A stretch of 45,133 nt of DNA from an uncultured Candidatus Saccharibacteria bacterium (GCA_946415265.1 CAMKRV010000001.1:82887-128019), one strand, 5' to 3'; shown: positions 1-7,407, numbered from the stretch's first letter. The notes: a model not told the origin generated them from the sequence alone. A program made the numbers and translations.

Positions 1-1
1 T

Positions 2-370
2 CTCACGGTTTCTTTCTGCATGGCTACGCTTTCCATTGTTTCTCACCTTCAGGGCTTTTCTCACCCAGAGCTTACTACTATCTCTGTCTTTGTTACCTTT
101 ACTATCGACCTTGTTCTCATCTATTGGATTTCTCGTCCACTCAACAAACTCCGTGCCGGCTTATTCTTTACGATTATTGGCATTATGGTAGCCGCCTTTG
201 CCGTACCCCTTATTCGCGACTTCTTCGAATTTGTCCTACTCACCCCAGATAATTTTATTGTCATGTTGGTAATTATTGGTTCGGGCCTAGTAATTTTTGA
301 AGCTATGCGCCGTCTCATGCAAAAAATCACCGCTCGCATTTTCGCCGCTGCACCCCATCGCAACCTCTAG
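2..370 (+). CDS. C-terminal end of a probable cation-transporting P-type ATPase (partial, runs off the left edge)
   Basis: The frame is open from the first full codon of the window and an ATG at 20 has no promoter or SD, so this is most likely the tail of a longer gene. The visible 120 or so residues contain three or four hydrophobic segments (around ISVFVTFTIDLVLIYWI, LFFTIIGIMVAAFAVPLI and FIVMLVIIGSGLVIFE) with short charged linkers and a basic tail. This matches the C-terminal membrane domain of calcium/cation P-type ATPases, but the catalytic DKTG and nucleotide-binding parts lie outside the window. Another polytopic membrane protein remains possible. Confidence 0.45.
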   Translation, partial: LTVSFCMATLSIVSHLQGFSHPELTTISVFVTFTIDLVLIYWISRPLNKLRAGLFFTIIGIMVAAFAVPLIRDFFEFVLLTPDNFIVMLVIIGSGLVIFEAMRRLMQKITARIFAAAPHRNL

Positions 371-399
371 TTGACAAACCATAACAAATATGCTAATAT
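371..399 (+). promoter_or_regulatory. Sigma-70-type promoter for the small gene at 481
   Basis: TTGACA at 371-376 and TAATAT at 394-399 are separated by 17 bp. This is a near-consensus housekeeping promoter immediately after the upstream stop codon. It leaves an ~80-nt leader that ends in a strong SD. Confidence 0.75.
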
Positions 400-480
400 T
401 ATGCAGAGGTCCGAAATCCTCACTGGATTTTTATCCCTCACCAAAATTTGCCGGCGGGCAAAAACGCAAGGAGGTATCTT

Positions 481-1011
481 ATGAATACCAAGAACATTAC
501 CATCAGAGAAGGATTAAAAACTCTCAAGACCGAAAGCGCCGATAATTTTGAGCTTAGCGTTACAAAGCTCTTTATCTATGGGTTGCGATTCGCCAACAGC
601 ACATTCGCAATTCCTGCTCTGCAAGAGCTTAGCTATCGTGACGCGAGCGATGTTATCGTCAAACACTTAGATGCGCTAATCAGCATCGGAGCAATCAAGC
701 CAGAAAGTGTGTTTGCTACCACCTTAGCCAGCGCCCTTTGCGAACTGGACCGCACTGCCGATCCTTTCCTTTGTATCTACGGCAAAGCTCTGCGCGACGA
801 GGGCATTTTTATGGGTCCCACCGCGTGGATTCAGGCAAACGCCAAGCGTTACCAACGCTTTCATCGTTCCGGTATGGTGCAACGCGCCAAGCCTTGGGCG
901 AGAAAGTGGGTTGAGATGTCCGAACCTGAGAAAGATGAAAACATCCCTAACAAGCCTTTCGGTCAAGATGAAGCTCTCGTCATTCCTGAAGTCGTAGATG
1001 ACGACGGCTAA
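481..1011 (+). CDS. Hypothetical protein, 176 aa, soluble
   Basis: I do not recognise the family. The start is set at ATG 481 because AAGGAGG lies at 468-474, six bases upstream; an in-frame upstream start at 448 would place that SD inside the gene. The protein is mostly helical and soluble with no membrane segment. It begins with a helical N-terminus (TIREGLKTLKTESADNF) and has a basic middle (KRYQRFHRSGMVQRAKPWARK) and an acidic C-terminus ending VVDDDG. It is monocistronic, with a consensus promoter upstream and a strong hairpin terminator just after the stop. The combination of SD, -35 box and leader differs from the leaderless neighbours tsaD and rlmH. Confidence 0.7.
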   Translation: MNTKNITIREGLKTLKTESADNFELSVTKLFIYGLRFANSTFAIPALQELSYRDASDVIVKHLDALISIGAIKPESVFATTLASALCELDRTADPFLCIYGKALRDEGIFMGPTAWIQANAKRYQRFHRSGMVQRAKPWARKWVEMSEPEKDENIPNKPFGQDEALVIPEVVDDDG

Positions 1012-1020
1012 GCGTCTTCA

Positions 1021-1050
1021 ATACCCCCAGCCCTGTGCTGGGGGTATTTA
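1021..1050 (+). terminator. Rho-independent terminator
   Basis: Perfect 11-bp inverted repeat: ATACCCCCAGC at 1021-1031 pairs with GCTGGGGGTAT at 1037-1047, followed by a short T-rich tract. It abuts the tsaD stop at 1048, so the hairpin sits between the two convergent genes. Confidence 0.85.
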
Positions 1051-2247
1051 CTTTTCTATAGATATTCTCGGATAAATGTTTAGACTATACGGATCCACCG
1101 GCTTTAACCCTGAAATAATCTCATAATATGCTGCTGCTGCCACCATTGCCCCGTTATCACCAGAAAGGGAAGGCTCCGGGAAATACGCCTCCGGTAGAGC
1201 TTCGCGGAGAGCCTTGTTCGCGCTTACTCCACCCGCAATCACTACAGATTGCACATCTGGATACTGCTCCATTGCTAAGGCTAATTTTTCACATAATATC
1301 TCCACCGCAGTTTTCTGAAACGATGCCGCAAAATCTGCCACCTGTTTTTTAGACAGGTGATTTTTTAAGTCATAACTTGGGTGTGAAATCGGCAACCCCA
1401 ATTCCTTTTGCACCGCGCGCAAAACTGCCGTTTTTAGTCCCGAGAACGAAAAATCTAGCCCTCCCACCTTTGGGTGTGGCAACTTATATTTTTCTGCATC
1501 GCCGTCTAGAGCAGCTTTCGCGATAGCCGGTCCACCAGGATATGGTAACCCCAGTATCTTCGCCACTTTATCAAAACACTCCCCCACTGCATCGTCTCTA
1601 GTCGTACCAACTATTTCAAACTGATTATGTGCCGGCATATACAGAATTTGCGTATGTCCCCCTGAAATCACTAAGGCAATAAGAGGAAACTGGGGTGTTT
1701 GGGAAACCAGAACCTGTCTTTTCTGAAGCATAAAGTTTTGATTTGAATTTTCAACACCTATATTCCTGCCGGGCCGGACAGGTTCGCCCCGTAGGGGCGG
1801 TTCTGCCCGTGACCCAGCGTATGAGGTGCTTGAAAATTCAAGTCCCGCTGAAGAAAAGACAGGTTTGGTTTCTTCGGCATTGCTTAGCCAATTCGCATAC
1901 ACATGTGATTTCAGGTGATGTACCGCATATAATGGCTTATTGTGTAAAATCGCTAATGTCCTAGCCGTCAGCGTGCCAATCAGCAAGGAACCAAGTAGCC
2001 CCGGCGCATGCGTCACCGCTATCGCGTCAATATCGTCCCAAGTACATTCCGCATCAGAGAGCGCCTTTTTCACGACTGGCATCATTACCTCTAGATGATT
2101 CCTAGCTGCCACCTCTGGTATCACGCCACCATACTCTGCAAAAATATCTATCTGAGAAACCACTACATTGGATAAAATCCGCACGCCATCTTCTACTACG
2201 GCCGCCGCCGTCTCGTCACAACTTGTTTCAATTCCCAGTATTTTCAT
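1048..2247 (-). CDS. tsaD: tRNA N6-adenosine threonylcarbamoyltransferase TsaD, with an inserted palindromic element
   Basis: TsaD transfers the threonylcarbamoyl group to A37 of ANN-decoding tRNAs, working with TsaB/TsaE in the cytoplasm. The N-terminus MKILGIETSCDETAAAVV is diagnostic. The metal-binding histidines are in HHLKSH (about residue 110), the nucleotide-binding glycine motif is SGGHT, and the C-terminal VIAGGVSANKALR is present. Length is 399 aa against about 340 usual. The excess is a low-similarity stretch at about residues 126-181, between VYANWL and FPLIALVISGGHT, coded by the palindrome at 1704-1871. The frame stays open, so the protein is probably functional with a long loop. 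TATAAT at 2254-2259 on the minus strand predicts a leaderless mRNA. rlmH lies upstream on the same strand with its own -10 box. Confidence 0.95.
   Translation of the reverse strand: MKILGIETSCDETAAAVVEDGVRILSNVVVSQIDIFAEYGGVIPEVAARNHLEVMMPVVKKALSDAECTWDDIDAIAVTHAPGLLGSLLIGTLTARTLAILHNKPLYAVHHLKSHVYANWLSNAEETKPVFSSAGLEFSSTSYAGSRAEPPLRGEPVRPGRNIGVENSNQNFMLQKRQVLVSQTPQFPLIALVISGGHTQILYMPAHNQFEIVGTTRDDAVGECFDKVAKILGLPYPGGPAIAKAALDGDAEKYKLPHPKVGGLDFSFSGLKTAVLRAVQKELGLPISHPSYDLKNHLSKKQVADFAASFQKTAVEILCEKLALAMEQYPDVQSVVIAGGVSANKALREALPEAYFPEPSLSGDNGAMVAAAAYYEIISGLKPVDPYSLNIYPRISIEK
1704..1871. repeat. Palindromic insertion element inside tsaD (E1)
   Basis: Outer arms AAACCAGAACCTGTCTTTTC (from 1704) and its near-complement at 1847-1871 enclose a second arm pair: TTGAATTTTCAACACCTATA from 1743, and its complement at 1820-1841. 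The GC-rich centre contains the hairpin CGCCCC-gta-GGGGCG. The whole 168 bp is one large imperfect palindrome and equals 56 codons, which matches the excess length of TsaD. Confidence 0.8.
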
Positions 2248-2253
2248 ATCTTA

Positions 2254-2259
2254 ATTATA
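2254..2259 (-). promoter_or_regulatory. -10 box of tsaD (leaderless)
   Basis: TATAAT on the minus strand with six bases between the box and the ATG at 2247. Initiation would fall at the start codon. Confidence 0.6.
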
Positions 2260-2274
2260 TCACAGAACGAATAA

Positions 2275-2706
2275 TTATTCGTGATGATATGGCCCTCCAC
2301 TCATAATCTGCGATGCTCTGTATATCTGTTCTGTACAGACTACGCGTGCTATTCCATGCGGATATACTAGCTTAGAAAAACTCCATACAAAATCCGCCTT
2401 TTCCCGCACCTCTGGAACAAAGCCATACGCTCCTCCTATCAAAATTACAACTTCTCGCCCATCGGTAAATGCTTTTTCTAATCTCTGAGAAAATTCGGGT
2501 GATGATATATTTTTACCTCGCTCATCGCAACAAATCACATATTCTCGCCCTGTAAACGGCCATTCGGCTAGATACTTTTCCAATTTTTCTTCCGGCATAA
2601 AATTCCATACCACATCAAAAGGTTTGCGTAGGCGTTTCTCATATTCAGCGCATGCCTCCGCCACCCATCCCGCATTTTTCTTCCCGCCGGCAATAATTTT
2701 TATCAT
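2275..2706 (-). CDS. rlmH: 23S rRNA (pseudouridine-1915-N3) methyltransferase RlmH
   Basis: RlmH is a SPOUT-superfamily methyltransferase that methylates Psi1915 in helix 69 of 23S rRNA. At 143 aa it is slightly short of the usual ~155. Family marks are the N-terminal IKIIAGGKK, the SAM-binding knot residues VVILIGGAYGF (about 88-98), the SFSKLVYPHGIARVVCTEQIYRA helix region, and the invariant C-terminus GGPYHHE. It lies upstream of tsaD on the same strand, but each gene has its own -10 box (here 2713-2718), so they are not obviously one transcript. The start at 2706 agrees with the leaderless spacing. Confidence 0.95.
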   Translation of the reverse strand: MIKIIAGGKKNAGWVAEACAEYEKRLRKPFDVVWNFMPEEKLEKYLAEWPFTGREYVICCDERGKNISSPEFSQRLEKAFTDGREVVILIGGAYGFVPEVREKADFVWSFSKLVYPHGIARVVCTEQIYRASQIMSGGPYHHE

Positions 2707-2712
2707 ACCAAT

Positions 2713-2718
2713 ATTATA
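2713..2718 (-). promoter_or_regulatory. -10 box of rlmH (leaderless)
   Basis: TATAAT on the minus strand, six bases before the ATG at 2706. Confidence 0.6.
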
Positions 2719-2738
2719 CCATAGAACCTAGTAAAATA

Positions 2739-2767
2739 TTGACAAAAATAAAATACTATGGTATACT
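2739..2767 (+). promoter_or_regulatory. Consensus promoter for the gene at 2822
   Basis: TTGACA at 2739-2744, a 17-bp spacer, then TATACT at 2762-2767. The ~48-nt leader contains AGGAGG at 2805-2810. Confidence 0.8.
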
Positions 2768-2821
2768 AGAAGTTAATACCGTAAGCAGAAACCATTAGAT
2801 TATTAGGAGGTGCATATAATA

Positions 2822-3250
2822 ATGGAATGTGTGGTATTAAAGAAAACTGCAGGTTTAGACGAAGCGTTGGAGCCTATTGTTGCGCTCCCTCAGCCGGTAT
2901 GCATAGTTGTTATTAGGAACGGCTATGATATGGCGCACGACCGCATATATCGTCAGGTAGCCGCAAAAATCGGCCAGCAGATTCCGATAATGTGTCAAGG
3001 AGATGTCTCTTGGGCCGTAGAGGACATGCTGAAGAAGGGTAAAAACGCTATCTTGTCGATAAACGACAACGTGCCCGGAGATTTGCACAAAACGATTTCT
3101 GGTCTCCGCATCATTGCGGACCAATTGCGGGGTAGCGTCGCGGGCATTCGCATAGAATCTGCCTTGCGTTCTGGCAATTTTACGGCAAATAGTGAGATAA
3201 ACTCACACGTCGGTAATTTAGACTGTTTAATTACAGTCACCTGCAACTAA
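2822..3250 (+). CDS. Hypothetical protein, 142 aa
   Basis: No family recognised. The start is placed at ATG 2822, downstream of AGGAGG (2805-2810). A GTG at 2810 overlaps that SD and is less likely. The protein looks like a small alpha/beta fold: alternating hydrophobic strands (PVCIVVIRNGYDM, IPIMCQGDVSW, NAILSIND, VAGIRIESAL, LDCLITVTCN) and amphipathic helices, with no signal peptide or membrane segment. It is monocistronic between a consensus promoter and a strong terminator. Like the 481 gene, it has strong expression signals rather than the leaderless style of its neighbours. Confidence 0.7.
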   Translation: MECVVLKKTAGLDEALEPIVALPQPVCIVVIRNGYDMAHDRIYRQVAAKIGQQIPIMCQGDVSWAVEDMLKKGKNAILSINDNVPGDLHKTISGLRIIADQLRGSVAGIRIESALRSGNFTANSEINSHVGNLDCLITVTCN

Positions 3251-3256
3251 CACTCT

Positions 3257-3285
3257 GCCCTCGCTCATCGAGCGGGGGCTTTCTC
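3257..3285 (+). terminator. Rho-independent terminator
   Basis: GCCCTCGCTC (3257-3266) pairs with GAGCGGGGGC (3270-3279) around a 3-base loop, followed by TTTCTC. Confidence 0.85.
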
Positions 3286-3334
3286 TATACTGAACACGTC
3301 ATAAAAGATAGAAAGCCAGCAAAATGCATTATGC

Positions 3335-3340
3335 TATAAT
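3335..3340 (+). promoter_or_regulatory. Extended -10 promoter of the HdeD-like gene
   Basis: TGCTATAAT ending at 3340 is an extended -10 element. A short leader carries AAAGGAGG before the ATG at 3363. Confidence 0.65.
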
Positions 3341-3362
3341 GTGGTAAAAGGAGGAAGCATAA

Positions 3363-3950
3363 ATGAAAGAGCTTTTCAAAAAAACGGCGACATCTATAAT
3401 AATATCATCAATTGCCGCCTTTATTATCGGCTTAATTATGGTAGTTGCACCTGGAGTATCGCTACAAACCATGGGTCTTGTAGCTGGTATTTATATCATC
3501 ATCCACGGCATTGTATTAATGGCCTTGGCCTTCTCAACCCACACAATCTACACTCCATTTTTTGGCGTAATGTCTGGTTTACTATCTATCATATTGGGCG
3601 TCGTCCTTGTTTCGATGCCAAGCATACTACCGGTTATCTTTACCATTGCGCTAGGCATATGGATTATACTATCCAGCATCAACGTCATCAGTATTGCCAT
3701 TACTGTCAAAAAAGAATATTCTAACTGGTGTCTGCTACTACTGCTTGGGATAATCGATTTAATCTGTGGTATTATCATCCTATTCAACCCATTTGCTTCA
3801 CTAATTTCTCTTGTCGTCCTCAGCGGTGTTATCATCATGGTGCACTCAATTGTTAATATTGTTGATATGATTATCATCCGAAACAATGTCAAAGATATAG
3901 AAAAAGCAGTCGAAGCCAATATCAAAGGGTTAAAAAAATCAAACAACTAG
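3363..3950 (+). CDS. HdeD-like (DUF308) membrane protein
   Basis: 195-residue polytopic membrane protein with six regularly spaced hydrophobic segments arranged as repeated two-helix units. Glycine-containing helices such as AAFIIGLIMVVAPG and LLSIILGVVLVSMPS, and a P-G or N-P turn after every second helix, are typical of the HdeD/DUF308 family. That family is linked to acid or envelope stress in enterobacteria; its biochemical role is not established. The start at 3363 follows AAAGGAGG at 3347-3354. It is a single gene with its own promoter and terminator. The family assignment rests on topology and repeat pattern. Confidence 0.65.
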   Translation: MKELFKKTATSIIISSIAAFIIGLIMVVAPGVSLQTMGLVAGIYIIIHGIVLMALAFSTHTIYTPFFGVMSGLLSIILGVVLVSMPSILPVIFTIALGIWIILSSINVISIAITVKKEYSNWCLLLLLGIIDLICGIIILFNPFASLISLVVLSGVIIMVHSIVNIVDMIIIRNNVKDIEKAVEANIKGLKKSNN

Positions 3951-3971
3951 TGGCCGGTTGGATCTAAGATC

Positions 3972-4003
3972 AAAAATACCATCTCATAGGTGGTATTTTT
4001 TTT
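3972..4003 (+). terminator. Rho-independent terminator
   Basis: AAAAATACCA (3972-3981) pairs with TGGTATTTTT (3991-4000) and runs into further Ts. Confidence 0.85.
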
Positions 4004-4040
4004 CAGTAATCCAAATATTTACCAATCGCCAACTTTATGA

Positions 4041-4046
4041 TACAAT
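4041..4046 (+). promoter_or_regulatory. -10 box of tRNA-Gln
   Basis: TACAAT at 4041-4046, with TTTACC 17 bp upstream (4018-4023). Initiation would fall about three bases before the mature tRNA. Confidence 0.5.
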
Positions 4047-4055
4047 ACTAAAGAT

Positions 4056-4130
4056 TAGGCCGTCGCCAAGTGGTAAGGCACTGGGTTTTGGTCCCAGCAT
4101 TCGCAGGTTCGAATCCTGCCGGCCTAGCCA
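4056..4130 (+). tRNA. tRNA-Gln (anticodon TTG)
   Basis: A complete cloverleaf can be drawn. Acceptor TAGGCCG pairs with CGGCCTA, anticodon stem CTGGG/CCCAG carries TTTTGGT with TTG as anticodon, and the T-arm is GCAGG-TTCGAAT-CCTGC. The discriminator is G and CCA is encoded (4128-4130). A hairpin terminator follows directly. Confidence 0.95.
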
Positions 4131-4172
4131 CAAGAAAAAAAGAAACCCGCAAGGGTTTGTTTTGTTCTTGTG
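4131..4172 (+). terminator. Terminator of tRNA-Gln
   Basis: AAACCC-gcaa-GGGTTT (4143-4158) is nested in a longer inverted repeat, CACAAGAA...TTCTTGTG, that begins in the tRNA CCA end. Confidence 0.7.
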
Positions 4173-4254
4173 ATTATTTCTGGCAGGATACGAGCCCAAG
4201 GTTCGCATCCTGAGCGTAGCGAAGGATTCCCCCCCCATCCTGCAGGCCTAGCCA
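4173..4254 (+). repeat. Palindromic element next to tRNA-Gln, ending in a duplicated tRNA 3' end (E8)
   Basis: 4237-4254 repeats the last 18 bases of tRNA-Gln (4113-4130) with one mismatch. Just inside, GGCAGGAT (4182-4189) is the reverse complement of the tRNA T-stem, and GGTTCGCATCCTG a diverged direct copy of the T-arm. The middle carries TGAGCGTAGCGAAGG, a motif seen in other elements of this window. Confidence 0.65.
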
Positions 4255-4264
4255 AACGTAAATA

Positions 4265-4286
4265 AGACCTTCAGGTCTATTTTTTA
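4265..4286 (+). terminator. Rho-independent terminator after the tRNA remnant
   Basis: AGACCT-tc-AGGTCT followed by A and six Ts. Together with the duplicated tRNA end this looks like the terminator that originally followed the tRNA. Confidence 0.8.
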
Positions 4287-4370
4287 TACTTCTATTACTG
4301 TCGCTGTTCGGTCATCACATTTTGTCGCCCGATAATCCCCATACCCCTTGTGCTTTTCCTTAAAATGTGC

Positions 4371-4376
4371 TATAAT
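4371..4376 (+). promoter_or_regulatory. Extended -10 box of ftsK (leaderless)
   Basis: TGCTATAAT with exactly six bases to the ATG at 4383. Confidence 0.65.
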
Positions 4377-4382
4377 GGAACT

Positions 4383-6584
4383 ATGGCTAATACAAAGCGC
4401 AAAAAAACATCCAAAAACACAAAACGCCGCACCACTCGGTCGGTCAAAGAGGTTAAGCCGGAGCATGAGCTCCCTGGTGGTTTTTGGCGCCAAACTTCCG
4501 CTGTTTTGATGATTGCGCTTTCTCTATTTTTCGTGATTACTTGGTTTGGCCACGGCGGCACAGTACTCAACGAAGTCCATAAATTCTTTTTAAACATCAT
4601 CGGTTTTGCCGCTTACTTTATCCCAGCGCTTTTAGTTTACCTCGCCGTCAAAATCTTCCGCGCCGAAGACAATCGCGTCGCCCTCCCCGTCTATATCGCC
4701 AGCTTCTTAATGATTTTCTGGATCTCGGGTGTTGCCGCTATCTGGCAAAACGGTGGCTACGTTGGCAGTTGGCTCAACTCCCTCATGACCAACGTCCTAG
4801 ATCAAGGCGTAGTTATATTAATATATATTGTCCTAATTCTCATTACCACCGCCTTTATTTTACAACTTTCCCCAGTTACTTTCTTCAAGGGTACCAAAAA
4901 TCTCGTCAAAACCGGCGGCAAAAAGTCCGTCGCAGAAGACGAAGAACCCAAAAAGCGCAAACCCGGCCAGCTAGAAATCAAAGTCAACTCTGGCCTTGGC
5001 TCTATGGAGCCTGCTTCCGCGCCCGCCACTTCTAAGCTTTTGCATAAATCCGCCATCAAAAAGCCTGCTCCTGCCCCAGAGCCCACCAAAGAGCCCACCG
5101 CCCTTGTTGCCGTTTCAGATCCTGATTGGAAAATGCCTTCTACTGATTTATTGGAAAAGAAACAATCTCCTGCCGATGCCGGTAACATCCAACAAAACGC
5201 CTATATTATCAAAACTACTCTCGCCGAATTCGGTATCGAAGTAGAAATGGAAGGCGCCAATGTTGGCCCGCGTGTCACGCAGTACACTATGCGCCCACCT
5301 GCTGGCGTCAACTTGAGTAAAATATTAGCTCGCGATAAAGAGCTTGCACTTAACCTCGCCGTAGACAAAATTCGTATCGAAGCCCCCATCCCGGGCACCA
5401 GAAGCGTAGGCGTAGAAATCCCTAATGCCCGCTCGGCAGATGTCCGCATGCGTGGCGTACTAGAATCCAACGAATGGAAAAAAGCTAGCGATCCACTCAC
5501 CTTTGCCGTAGGGAAGGATATCTCCGGTCGTGCCGTGGTGGCCAACCTCGCCAAGATGCCACACCTTCTCATTGCCGGTACCACCGGTTCTGGTAAGTCC
5601 GTTATGACCAATACCTTGATTAGCTCTCTGCTCTACCGCAACGCTCCATCCGATATGAAGCTAATCATTGTGGATCCGAAGCAAGTAGAGATGGCTCAAT
5701 ATCAGGATATTCCGCACCTCCTCACCCCAATCATCACACAGACAGACAAGGCTCTCTCCGCCATGAAGTGGGCTGTGGGCGAGATGGAACGCCGCTATAC
5801 TCTTATGGCTGAAGAAAAAGTTAAGAACATTTCTGATTACAACGCTAAGATGGCCAAAGCAAACGATCCAGGAAAAGAAGGCAAAATGCCATACATCGTG
5901 ATAATTATCGACGAGATGGCCGACCTCATGATGATGGCAGGGAAAGATCTTGAAATGCTAATCGTCCGCATTGCGCAGAAGGGCCGCGCCGCCGGCATTC
6001 ATCTAGTGCTCGCCACTCAGCGTCCAGAAGTTAAGGTTATCACTGGTCTTATCAAGGCCAATATTCCGGGCCGCATCGCTTTCGCTGTTGGCTCACAGAT
6101 GGATTCTCGTATCATGCTAGACCAAGGCGGTGCCGAGAAATTACTCGGTAAAGGTGATATGCTACTTCTTACTACCGAAATGATGGGCAAGCCTCGCCGT
6201 ATCCAGGGTGCCTGGGCATCTGACGAAGACATTGCCAAAGTAACTGATTTCTTGCGCGCGCAACGCCCGCCAGAATACAACGATGAGGTTGTGGCTCAGC
6301 AGGTTGCTATCAAGGGCATGGGCGGTGGCGCTGGTGATATGGGCGGCTTAGGTCGGCGTTTTGATCCACAGGACCCAATCGTTCGTAAAGCTGTAGAAAT
6401 CTCACTTTCCAAAGGTAAGTTTTCTACCGCCATGTTACAGACTTATCTCGGTAAAGGTCATGGCTTTGTTTCTGGCCTCGCCATCTGGTTTGAAGAAATT
6501 GGCGTCATTGGTCCACAAAATGGCAACAAGCCTCGCGACCTCCTCATCTCTTCTATGGAAGAATTTGATAATCTAGCGCAATGA
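4383..6584 (+). CDS. ftsK: DNA translocase FtsK/SpoIIIE
   Basis: Septum-anchored ATPase that pumps chromosome ends during division. The start is put at ATG 4383 (733 aa) because the -10 box at 4371-4376 lies inside the longer frame from 4350. Order of parts: a Lys/Arg-rich N-terminus; four transmembrane helices within about residues 40-170; a short Lys/Pro/Ala linker; the alpha domain (NIQQNAYIIKTTLAEFGIEV); and the motor with Walker A GTTGSGKSV (about residue 397) and Walker B VIIIDEMADLMM. A C-terminal winged-helix gamma domain (DPIVRKAVEISLSKGKFSTAMLQ) would recognise KOPS/SRS-like sequences. An XerD-like recombinase, its usual partner in dimer resolution, is encoded at 24200-25138. It ends in TGA, which supports the standard code. 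Confidence 0.95.
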   Translation: MANTKRKKTSKNTKRRTTRSVKEVKPEHELPGGFWRQTSAVLMIALSLFFVITWFGHGGTVLNEVHKFFLNIIGFAAYFIPALLVYLAVKIFRAEDNRVALPVYIASFLMIFWISGVAAIWQNGGYVGSWLNSLMTNVLDQGVVILIYIVLILITTAFILQLSPVTFFKGTKNLVKTGGKKSVAEDEEPKKRKPGQLEIKVNSGLGSMEPASAPATSKLLHKSAIKKPAPAPEPTKEPTALVAVSDPDWKMPSTDLLEKKQSPADAGNIQQNAYIIKTTLAEFGIEVEMEGANVGPRVTQYTMRPPAGVNLSKILARDKELALNLAVDKIRIEAPIPGTRSVGVEIPNARSADVRMRGVLESNEWKKASDPLTFAVGKDISGRAVVANLAKMPHLLIAGTTGSGKSVMTNTLISSLLYRNAPSDMKLIIVDPKQVEMAQYQDIPHLLTPIITQTDKALSAMKWAVGEMERRYTLMAEEKVKNISDYNAKMAKANDPGKEGKMPYIVIIIDEMADLMMMAGKDLEMLIVRIAQKGRAAGIHLVLATQRPEVKVITGLIKANIPGRIAFAVGSQMDSRIMLDQGGAEKLLGKGDMLLLTTEMMGKPRRIQGAWASDEDIAKVTDFLRAQRPPEYNDEVVAQQVAIKGMGGGAGDMGGLGRRFDPQDPIVRKAVEISLSKGKFSTAMLQTYLGKGHGFVSGLAIWFEEIGVIGPQNGNKPRDLLISSMEEFDNLAQ

Positions 6585-6587
6585 GTG

Positions 6588-6614
6588 AAAATAAAATGCT
6601 TGCATTTTATTTTT
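6588..6614 (+). terminator. Terminator of ftsK
   Basis: Perfect 12-bp inverted repeat AAAATAAAATGC-tt-GCATTTTATTTT ending in Ts. Confidence 0.85.
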
Positions 6615-6630
6615 CGAATGCGCGCAGATT

Positions 6631-6653
6631 ATACAATCGCGAAACGATTGTAT
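6631..6653. repeat. Second hairpin between ftsK and the next operon
   Basis: ATACAATCG (6631-6639) and CGATTGTAT (6645-6653) form a perfect 9-bp stem with loop CGAAA. It has no T-run, so it is not an obvious terminator. It may be an operator or part of a small palindromic repeat. Confidence 0.5.
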
Positions 6654-6696
6654 CAGCCTAGCACAATAAATTTTTCCACCCCCGCATCTTCTGTGC

Positions 6697-6702
6697 TATA
6701 AT
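6697..6702 (+). promoter_or_regulatory. -10 box of the envelope operon (leaderless)
   Basis: TGTGCTATAAT with six bases to the ATG at 6709. Confidence 0.65.
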
Positions 6703-6708
6703 AACCAT

Positions 6709-7407
6709 ATGCAAGATGGGAGTGTTTCGCCAATTGGAGCCTTTTTCCGCAATAAATGGGTGCGGCTAATCCTGGTTCTTGATGCCATAGCCATCATCTG
6801 TATCGTAGTCGCATTGATTATTGATTCTACCAAGCAGTCTATTATTACTTTCAATGTGGTCCCGGCCGACTCACAGATTTCACTTAACGGCAAAAGTGGG
6901 TATTCTAATGGTTCCTATCGCTTAGTGCCTGGAATTTATAACGTTGAAATCTCTCATGAAGGCCTTGATGCTAAAAAATTTAAGGTTGATCTAGAAAAAG
7001 ACGGTATTTCTGCTATCATTACCTTCCTTCACCAGGGTGAAAATTTTGATTTCTATACGCTTCGAGATAACATTGGTGATTATCTCAGTCTAGCTGAAAT
7101 CGCTTCGGCTGAATACAATCAAACCACCGACCAAGACATCTCCGCCGAAGGCTTTATTACTGAATTTCAAAAAAATTACGACCTCTATTCTGCTCAGCTT
7201 CCTATTGAATATCGCGAGTCAGAAGGCTATGGTGCTAATTTATCAATTTTGAAAAACATTACTATTAGAGCCGATTATGATTGTGATGTCACTTTATGCG
7301 TCGAAGCTTTAATGGTGGGCACAGACAGTAGGGGATTTGTCAATTCATTATTACAAGAAAAAGGTTTTAATGTGGAGGATTTTGAAATTGAATATAAAAT
7401 TTATTAG
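6709..7407 (+). CDS. Membrane-anchored protein with a PEGA-like domain
   Basis: 232 aa. A short cytoplasmic N-terminus precedes one transmembrane helix (LILVLDAIAIICIVVALII, about 20-40). The outer part starts with a beta-rich repeat, ITFNVVPADSQISLNGKSG...YRLVPGIYNVEISHEG. That matches the PEGA pattern (pro-x-asp turn, LVPG-x-Y-x-V, E-G), a domain usually found in extracellular wall- or sugar-associated proteins. The rest (about 110-232) is unassigned. It is first in a three-gene operon. The next gene, a large secreted hydrolase, begins inside its 3' end, so the two are probably translationally coupled and act together in the envelope. Confidence 0.65.
   Translation: MQDGSVSPIGAFFRNKWVRLILVLDAIAIICIVVALIIDSTKQSIITFNVVPADSQISLNGKSGYSNGSYRLVPGIYNVEISHEGLDAKKFKVDLEKDGISAIITFLHQGENFDFYTLRDNIGDYLSLAEIASAEYNQTTDQDISAEGFITEFQKNYDLYSAQLPIEYRESEGYGANLSILKNITIRADYDCDVTLCVEALMVGTDSRGFVNSLLQEKGFNVEDFEIEYKIY

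Noticed and set aside
4035-4238. 67-aa minus-strand ORF over tRNA-Gln
   Set aside because: It is antisense to a clear tRNA and the adjacent element; spurious.
4383-6584. Possible UGA=glycine recoding as in SR1/Gracilibacteria
   Set aside because: ftsK terminates at TGA in the expected place, and conserved glycines in all families examined use GGN. No gene needs TGA read-through.
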